DNA of 64,000 bases, taken from Acinetobacter modestus (GTDB lineage: Bacteria > Pseudomonadota > Gammaproteobacteria > Pseudomonadales > Moraxellaceae). Where the stretch lies: assembly GCF_014636095.1 (NCBI RefSeq), contig NZ_BMDV01000002.1, forward strand, positions 124,001 to 188,000, read 5' to 3'. Positions 59,401 through 64,000 of the stretch are shown in pieces (positions within the stretch are counted from its first letter, which is position 1; each line of letters begins with the position of its first letter). The notes below the pieces were generated by a model. The model saw only the letters and a list, made by a program, of their open reading frames with translations. It was not told the origin of the DNA and made no database searches. Made by a program: the position numbers and the translations under genes.

Positions 59401-60180
59401 ATCAGCAATGGTTTTTACGTGTGGACGCATCGCGTCTGCACCGAGCGCACAGTTAAAACCAATTGAGAGTAAATCGCCATGACGAACCGAGTTCCAGAAC
59501 GCCTCTGCGGTTTGACCTGTTAAGGTACGACCAGATGCATCGGTAATGGTGCCTGAAATCATTAACGGCAGTTCATGACCAATTTGCTTAAATACTTCTT
59601 TTACCGCAAAAATCGCTGCTTTGCAGTTTAAGGTATCAAAGACAGTTTCGATCAAGAGAATGTCTGCACCACCTTCGATTAATGCATGAGTTGCCTCAAT
59701 ATAGTTTTCTTTGAGCTCATCAAAGGTAATATTACGGAATGCAGGATCATTTACATTGGGTGAGATTGAACAGGTACGAGAAGTTGGACCAAGTACACCT
59801 GCTACAAAACGCGGTTTATCTGGAGTTGAATATTTGTCACATGCCGCACGCGCTAAACGTGCTGCTTCACGGTTGATCTCTGGTACGAGGTCTTCCATGT
59901 GATAGTCCGACATTGAAACACGCGTGCCGTTAAAGCTGTTGGTTTCAATAATATCTGCACCTGCATCCAAATAAGCTTCATGGATGCCTTGAATAATATG
60001 TGGTTGTGTTAGCACCAATAAATCATTGTTGCCTTTTAGGTCTGAAGCCCAATCTGCAAAACGTTCACCACGATAATCTTGTTCTTCTAATTTATGGCGT
60101 TGAATCATCGTCCCCATTGCACCATCAATAATCAGGATACGTTGGGCAAGAAGTGATTGTAGGGTGGTAAGCGTGGACAT
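56494..60180 (-). CDS. metH: cobalamin-dependent methionine synthase
   Basis: The 1228 residues match full-length MetH. Domain order is homocysteine-binding (1-330; zinc cysteines in GFNCALG and GGCCGTTP), pterin-binding (about 355-620), cobalamin-binding (about 650-900; [19 protein letters not shown] with the cobalt-ligand histidine) and the S-adenosylmethionine activation domain (about 900-1228; ending [12 protein letters not shown] region). It transfers methyl from methyltetrahydrofolate to homocysteine. No cobalamin riboswitch is evident upstream. Confidence 0.97.
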   Translation of the reverse strand: MSTLTTLQSLLAQRILIIDGAMGTMIQRHKLEEQDYRGERFADWASDLKGNNDLLVLTQPHIIQGIHEAYLDAGADIIETNSFNGTRVSMSDYHMEDLVPEINREAARLARAACDKYSTPDKPRFVAGVLGPTSRTCSISPNVNDPAFRNITFDELKENYIEATHALIEGGADILLIETVFDTLNCKAAIFAVKEVFKQIGHELPLMISGTITDASGRTLTGQTAEAFWNSVRHGDLLSIGFNCALGADAMRPHVKTIADVADTFVSAHPNAGLPNAFGEYDETPEQTAAFIKEFAESGLINITGGCCGTTPDHIRAIYNAVKDIKPRQIPETKPACRLSGLEPFNIYDDSLFVNVGERTNVTGSKKFLRLIREEKFAEALEVAQQQVEAGAQIIDINMDEGMLDSQNAMVHFLNLVASEPDISRVPIMIDSSKWEIIEAGLKCVQGKPVVNSISLKEGYDEFVEKARLCRQYGAAIIVMAFDETGQADTAARKREICKRSYDVLVNDVGFPAEDIIFDPNVFAVATGIEEHNNYGVDFIEATGWIKQNLPHAMISGGVSNVSFSFRGNEPVREAIHSVFLYHAIKQGMTMGIVNAGQMAIYDDIPKELKEAVEDVVLNQNQGESGQNATEKLLEVAEKFRGHSGAQREAENLEWRNESVEKRLEYALVKGITTYIDEDTEEARLKAKRPLDVIEGALMDGMNVVGDLFGSGKMFLPQVVKSARVMKQAVAWLNPYIEAEKTGSQSKGKVLMATVKGDVHDIGKNIVGVVLGCNGYDIVDLGVMVPAEKILQTAIDEKCDIIGLSGLITPSLDEMVFVAKEMQRKGFNIPLLIGGATTSKAHTAVKIDPQYQNDAVIYVADASRAVGVATTLLSKEMRGNFIAEHRAEYAKIRERLANKQPKAAKLSYAESIENGFKVDDNYVPPIPNRLGTQVITNYPLATLVEYFDWTPFFISWSLAGKFPKILTDEVVGEAATDLYNQAQAMLKDIIENNRFDARAVFGLYPAQRTGADTVSVFDEAGQKVTHTFEHIRQQSDKVTGKPNLSLADFISTSKDNTDYLGGFTVSIFGAEELANEYKAKGDDYSAILVQSLADRFAEAFAEHLHERIRKEFWGYKADETLGNEELIKEKYVGIRPAPGYPACPEHSEKAVLFDWLGSEAKIGTKLTEHFAMMPPSSVSGFYYSHPESEYFNVGKISQDQLEDYAKRKGWTLDEAKRWLAPNLDDSIG

Positions 60181-60619
60181 TCAGAAACCCCAGTCGATGA
60201 TGAAGATAAAAAAGCAGGGGCATTGTAACAGAAGCGAACAAAAAGCGCGTATTTTCAGCATCAGGATGATGTGATTCATCCAGTCAGTTTGAAAATGTCA
60301 TAAAAGCTTCATGAAATTGCAATAATTTCGGTAAATAATGCCTAAAAAGACAACGTATATTTCGAAATATGACAAATAAGTTTCATATTTTGTTGTGTTT
60401 GTTGCAAAATCAGACAAACAGATTTGATTGAATTTATTTTTAATTAAGATATTGTTTTTATTATACAATAATAAAAATAATCTTGGTTTAAATCAAAAAA
60501 AACATAAAAAAATGTAAGAAAAATATGAAAATTTGGCTTCATATGACAGTCCTTTGTCATATAATTGTCATAATTTAATTAAACAATACAGAGGATTTTA
60601 TTATCCTCTTACCGTCTAC
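60181..60619. promoter_or_regulatory. divergent region between metH and the phosphate transporter gene
   Basis: The metH side shows no recognisable riboswitch or other element. The phosphate-transporter side carries a Pho box (60554-60571) and a small hairpin GAGGAT/ATCCTC (60591-60608) 12 bp before the start codon. No gene is supported in the interval. Confidence 0.55.
60554..60571 (+). promoter_or_regulatory. Pho box (PhoB binding site)
   Basis: TTGTCAT is repeated exactly at 60554-60560 and 60565-60571, an 11-bp period with an AT-rich spacer, matching the Pho box consensus. It lies 49 bp before the phosphate transporter ATG, implying induction under phosphate limitation. Confidence 0.75.
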
Positions 60620-62248
60620 ATGAATTCTAATCTTCCTCCTGTTTCGGATTCACCGCTTGCCAGTTCTACGGCAAAATCGACGAATGTACATGTTCCTACA
60701 CCGAAATTTTTTATGCCGGTGTTTTTAACAATTATTATTGCAACACTTATTTATATTGGTTTTCAGGTGAGTGCTGACTTAGCGCATGTACCACCTTTGA
60801 GTTTATATTCAGTTATTCTTCTATCTACGGCACTTTTCATTGCTTTAGGCTTTGAATTTGTTAATGGCTTCCACGATACAGCTAATGCGGTTGCCACCGT
60901 GATTTATACCAATGCATTACCTGCACCTGTTGCAGTGATGTGGGCTGGTTTCTGTAACTTCCTTGGGGTTATGGTAGCGAGTGGTGCTGTTGCTTACGGT
61001 ATTATTGCTTTACTTCCTGTTGAACTGATTATGAATGTCGGCAGTGGAGCTGGTTTTGCAATGGTATTTGCTTTGTTAATCGCAGCCATTCTTTGGAACT
61101 TAGGGACTTGGTTCCTTGGGATCCCAGCATCAAGTTCACATACTTTAATCGGCTCGATTTTAGGTGTGGGGATCATGAACCATTTCTTAAATGCTTCAAC
61201 TGGTGCAACCAGCGGCATTGATATGGATCAAGTCATTAAAGTGGGTAAGGCGTTATTATTCTCACCTTTAATCGGTTTTGCTTTCGCAGCAATTGTATTC
61301 TTGTTGGTAAAAACAATTTTTAAACGCCAATTAGAACTTTTTCAACCACCAGAAGGTAATAAGCCACCTCCACCTCTTATCCGTGCAATTTTGATTTTTA
61401 CATGTACGGGCGTGAGCTTTGCGCATGGTTCTAACGATGGTCAAAAGGGCATGGGTTTAATCATGTTGATCTTGATCGGTTTAGTGCCATTAGCATATTC
61501 ACTAAACAAAAGCTTAGATGCAAATCATCTTCAATCATTTGAAAAGCTTTCAAGTCAAACAGCTGCTGTATTGAATGTAAATCAAAATGAATTATCTGAT
61601 GAGAAAGCGCGTGCTGTACTCACTAAATATATTCAAACCAAAGAGCAAACACCTGAAGTTGTTCCAGCGCTTGCAAGTATGACGGAACATTTAGGAACAC
61701 GCGTTGCAAATTATGGTGATCTTAAAGCTGTTCCTGAGGCCGCTGTAAGCGAAATCCGTAATGATATGTATTTAAGTACCACAACTTTTAAACGTTTAGA
61801 CAAAGCAGAAGCTTTACCGAAGATGGATAAAGACCAAGCTAAAACCGTTAAAGAGTATCGTAGTAATCTTGATTCATTCCTACAATACATTCCAAATTGG
61901 GTTAAAGTTGCGGTCGCACTTGCACTCGGTTTGGGTACCATGGTGGGTTGGAAGCGCATTGTTGTGACTGTCGGCGAGCGTATTGGTAAGAACCATATGA
62001 CTTATGGTCAAGGGATGTCTGCTGAACTTGTTGCAATGAGTACCATTGCTGCTGCTGATGGTTTGGGTATGCCTGTATCGACTACACATGTTTTAAACAG
62101 TGCTGTTGCAGGTACCATGGTTGCGAATAGATCAGGTTTGAACTTCGCAACAGTGAAGACAATACTTTCTGCATGGATCTTTACTTTACCAGCGACGATT
62201 TGTTTATCTGGTGGTTTATACTGGTTATTCTTACAGTTTGTATCATGA
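60620..62248 (+). CDS. pit: inorganic phosphate transporter, Pit family
   Basis: The frame is open from a TTG at 60533, but that start would lie upstream of the Pho box; the ATG at 60620 gives 542 residues and is preferred, although no clear ribosome binding site precedes it. GFEFVNGFHDTANAVATVIY and the later FAHGSNDGQKGMGLIMLILI are the duplicated PiT signatures. About ten spans and a central hydrophilic loop (about 250-430) follow the family pattern. It imports phosphate, normally as a metal-phosphate complex, with protons. Confidence 0.93.
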   Translation: MNSNLPPVSDSPLASSTAKSTNVHVPTPKFFMPVFLTIIIATLIYIGFQVSADLAHVPPLSLYSVILLSTALFIALGFEFVNGFHDTANAVATVIYTNALPAPVAVMWAGFCNFLGVMVASGAVAYGIIALLPVELIMNVGSGAGFAMVFALLIAAILWNLGTWFLGIPASSSHTLIGSILGVGIMNHFLNASTGATSGIDMDQVIKVGKALLFSPLIGFAFAAIVFLLVKTIFKRQLELFQPPEGNKPPPPLIRAILIFTCTGVSFAHGSNDGQKGMGLIMLILIGLVPLAYSLNKSLDANHLQSFEKLSSQTAAVLNVNQNELSDEKARAVLTKYIQTKEQTPEVVPALASMTEHLGTRVANYGDLKAVPEAAVSEIRNDMYLSTTTFKRLDKAEALPKMDKDQAKTVKEYRSNLDSFLQYIPNWVKVAVALALGLGTMVGWKRIVVTVGERIGKNHMTYGQGMSAELVAMSTIAAADGLGMPVSTTHVLNSAVAGTMVANRSGLNFATVKTILSAWIFTLPATICLSGGLYWLFLQFVS

Positions 62249-62277
62249 TTTGATTTGCTTTAAAGCCAAATCATTTT

Positions 62278-62306
62278 AAAAAGCTTTGCCTCGGCAAAGC
62301 TTTTTT
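62278..62306 (+). terminator. terminator of the phosphate transporter gene
   Basis: AAAAAGCTTTGCC pairs with GGCAAAGCTTTTT (13 bp, TC loop), then a T-run, 29 bases after the stop. Confidence 0.92.
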
Positions 62307-62384
62307 TATGGCTCATAAGATAGCGATAGATACGGACACAAACCAAGAATATTAGGTTCTAACTCAAATAGATCTGTTCTAATT

Positions 62385-62493
62385 TGAATGCCTGAATGCC
62401 TGAATGCCTGAATGCCTGAATGCCTGAATGCCTGAATGCCTGAATGCCTGAATGCCTGAATGCCTGAATGCCTGAATGCCTGAATGCCTGAAT
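62385..62493. repeat. octanucleotide tandem repeat, 13 perfect copies of TGAATGCC
   Basis: Thirteen exact copies of TGAATGCC (62385-62488) are followed by a partial TGAAT. The array is intergenic; no copy differs by even one base, which suggests recent slippage or active turnover. Copy number is likely variable between strains. Confidence 0.95.
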
Positions 62494-62719
62494 AAGCTAA
62501 GAAGATCTATGTGAACCTATTACAAAAATAGTTTTATTCCCCAAACGAGGAATATTTTTATTCTTGATTATCCGCTAAGATAACTGAGATATAGAGTTTA
62601 CTTAACTGCCTGTTTAAATCTATTAAAAAATATAGGCAATCGAAATTAGGGTTTACACTCCGCCATTCTCCAAAATAGAGAGTGGCTTTTTTTATTTCTA
62701 TCTCTGAACATCGACAAAA

Positions 62720-62743
62720 AAAGAGCTGTCGAAACAGCTCTTT
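62720..62743 (-). terminator. terminator of the Tim44-like gene
   Basis: AAAGAGCTGT and ACAGCTCTTT form a 10-bp stem with a CGAA loop, and on the minus strand a U-run follows. It lies about 30 bases beyond the gene's stop. Confidence 0.88.
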
Positions 62744-62770
62744 GGATGTATTACGTGAGGTTTAATTCAA

Positions 62771-63772
62771 TTAAGCTTGTTGAATACCGGCAACAACCCA
62801 ATCTTGTTGTGAGCCAGCAGGCTTAACAAAATGCCAAATTTCGGTGAAAGGTTGTGGCAAGCTGTTTAAATCTTCGCTTACTGTTCCTGTAAAACGGACG
62901 CTAACAACGTATTGACCATTTTCAGTCGCACTATCTGCAACCATTGCGTTTAGATTACTAAATTCTGCAACATCTTGGTCTTGGTTGGCCATAATGTCAC
63001 TGTACATAGATGAATAAAGTTCAGGTGTTAAATAACGACGAATTTCTTCAATATTACTAGCACTATTCACTGATTGAATATGATTAAAACGCTGACGAGC
63101 TACACGTAAGAACGCAGCAGGTTCAGTACCATCAGGTAATTGATTGCCACTACTCATTGATGCTCCGCCAAATGGTGCTTGAGGAGCAGCCGTACCGCCA
63201 CCGACAGATTGACCAAAAATATTGGTATTGTCAGTTGCAGGCGCTGTATTTTGGCGACCAAAATTATTTTGACCGTTATTATTTGGCGCATAAGGATTGT
63301 TTGCAGCTACTTTTTGTTTACCGCTGAACTTACGGAAAATAAAGAAAGCACCGCCTGCGATCAGTAATAACCAGATCCAAGTTGGGATTCCATCTTTTTT
63401 CTCTTGCTCTTGGGCTTGTTGTGCAGCTTGAGCATTCGCTGTTTGCTGATCAGTGGCAGTTGGGTTATGTGGTTTATCATCAGCTAAGGCATTAGCTGCA
63501 ACTGCACCTACCGCCGCACCAGCTACACCAGCTGCAACCATTGAACCAACACCGGGACCTGATTTTTGAGGTGCAGTTTGTTGTGGAGCAGGCGTAACTT
63601 GACGTGGTTGCTGATAAGATGGGTTAGATTGTTGGTATGACTGACTAGATGAACTAGATCTGCTCATACCGTGGCTTTTTCCACCACCTGCACGTTTTGC
63701 TTCTGCAAGTGGTGCAGCAACCAATGTTGCCATTAAAAGAGCTGCCATCAAGCCACGCTGGTGTACTTGCAT
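62771..63772 (-). CDS. Tim44-like domain membrane protein
   Basis: The 333-residue protein has a signal peptide (residues 1-25, ending AEAKR), a low-complexity Ser/Gln/Pro stretch (35-75), a Gly/Ala-rich segment (75-98), a membrane span at about 131-149 (TWIWLLLIAGGAFFIF), a second Asn/Gly-rich linker, and a C-terminal Tim44-like domain from about residue 215 (FLRVARQRFNHIQSVNSASN). Such proteins are membrane-anchored with the Tim44 domain exposed; a function in envelope protein handling is suspected but not proven. Confidence 0.85.
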   Translation of the reverse strand: MQVHQRGLMAALLMATLVAAPLAEAKRAGGGKSHGMSRSSSSSQSYQQSNPSYQQPRQVTPAPQQTAPQKSGPGVGSMVAAGVAGAAVGAVAANALADDKPHNPTATDQQTANAQAAQQAQEQEKKDGIPTWIWLLLIAGGAFFIFRKFSGKQKVAANNPYAPNNNGQNNFGRQNTAPATDNTNIFGQSVGGGTAAPQAPFGGASMSSGNQLPDGTEPAAFLRVARQRFNHIQSVNSASNIEEIRRYLTPELYSSMYSDIMANQDQDVAEFSNLNAMVADSATENGQYVVSVRFTGTVSEDLNSLPQPFTEIWHFVKPAGSQQDWVVAGIQQA

Positions 63773-63854
63773 CGAAAATTCCTATTTAAATCCTATTTGT
63801 AAATGTATTTATGCAGGTATTTATCTGTAATTTCAACTATAAAAATATGTTTTT

Positions 63855-64000
63855 TTATGTCAACTCGTCACTCAATTGCATTGCTTCGGTGAGAGCCTCA
63901 TGTAAGCGTGCAACGGCAATGATTTGAACGCCATCGATAGATTTTTGCGGTGCATTAGCTCTTGGTAAAATGACATATTTAAAGCCATGCTTGGTCGCTT
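63855..64000 (-). CDS. radA: DNA repair protein RadA, C-terminal end
   Basis: Only the last 48 residues are in the window; the gene continues to the right. The frame reads ATKHGFKYVILPRANAPQKS followed by IDGVQIIAVARLHEALTEA, which matches the Lon-protease-like C-terminal end of RadA (the KHGF, RANAP and L-EAL elements). RadA is a hexameric helicase acting in recombinational repair. The ATPase and zinc-finger parts are not visible. Confidence 0.8.
   Translation of the reverse strand, partial: ATKHGFKYVILPRANAPQKSIDGVQIIAVARLHEALTEAMQLSDELT

Larger units (their letters stand above)
62249..62770. other. 522-bp intergenic region
   Basis: It contains the phosphate transporter terminator, a 13-copy octamer tandem repeat (62385-62493) and the terminator of the following minus-strand gene. 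I see no supported gene. Confidence 0.7.

Noticed and set aside
60181-60532. Cobalamin or SAM riboswitch ahead of metH
   Set aside because: No B12-box or SAM-type core was found within the leader.
62385-62493. Possible CRISPR array
   Set aside because: The unit is 8 bp with no spacers between copies; it is a simple tandem repeat.

Overview
The window looks like a stretch of an Acinetobacter (Moraxellaceae) chromosome. The DNA is AT-rich with a strong A/T third-position bias. It carries a complete arginine succinyltransferase (ast) cluster joined to gdhA, several regulator and transporter pairs typical of that genus, and short intergenic hairpin repeats of the kind seen in Acinetobacter. There is no rRNA, tRNA, CRISPR array, insertion sequence or recognisable prophage. 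The assignment rests on gene content and protein similarity recalled from memory, not on a search.

Layout. 1-5170: the end of gabD, a carboxymuconolactone decarboxylase-like gene, malic enzyme, a possible 36-residue membrane protein, an amidohydrolase and an SDR. 5253-15036: an Lrp/AsnC regulator diverging from gdhA-astC-astA-astD-astB-astE and an amino acid permease, a complete route from arginine to glutamate and on to 2-oxoglutarate. 15252-19626: an aldehyde dehydrogenase, a GAF-domain regulator and an iron-type alcohol dehydrogenase, probably for alcohol oxidation. Both dehydrogenase promoters hold the same 11-bp-phased direct repeat. 19947-22221: a lipocalin, an FeS-type photolyase/cryptochrome homologue and a frameshifted DUF2256 zinc-ribbon gene. 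22368-29621: an HxlR regulator diverging from an eight-gene operon with two ferritin-like dimetal proteins, an alpha/beta hydrolase, a thioesterase, an unrecognised protein, a GST-like protein and two SDR-like proteins that lack the catalytic tyrosine.

30162-32246: modABC, with two near-identical ModE-like operators upstream and a short ModC. 32241-33514: an RcnR-like cobalt/nickel sensor (H3, C35, H60, H64) and a DmeF-type exporter with a matching operator between them. 33562-35840: chrBA chromate resistance, with a 38-bp imperfect palindrome over the chrB start codon. 36075-39638: tauABCD taurine uptake and cleavage. 39991-45588: an AraC regulator, a ceramidase-family hydrolase, a lactone oxidase and a D-threonine-aldolase-like PLP enzyme. 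46010-51475: an exported protein, FadL, UspA, small proteins, a peptide deformylase and a glutaminase-STAS fusion. 51485-53600: an AraC regulator diverging from an Fsr-like MFS pump.

53748-56308 is a small AT-rich island holding a DUF559 nuclease and, convergent to it, an overlapping AAA ATPase + DUF4435 pair that resembles the anti-phage PARIS (AriA/AriB) system. 56494-64000: metH, a Pho-box-controlled pit phosphate transporter, a 13-copy octanucleotide tandem repeat, a Tim44-like membrane protein and the end of radA.

The two best candidates for little-described biology are the HxlR-controlled operon at 22993-29621 and the PARIS-like pair at 54153-56308.
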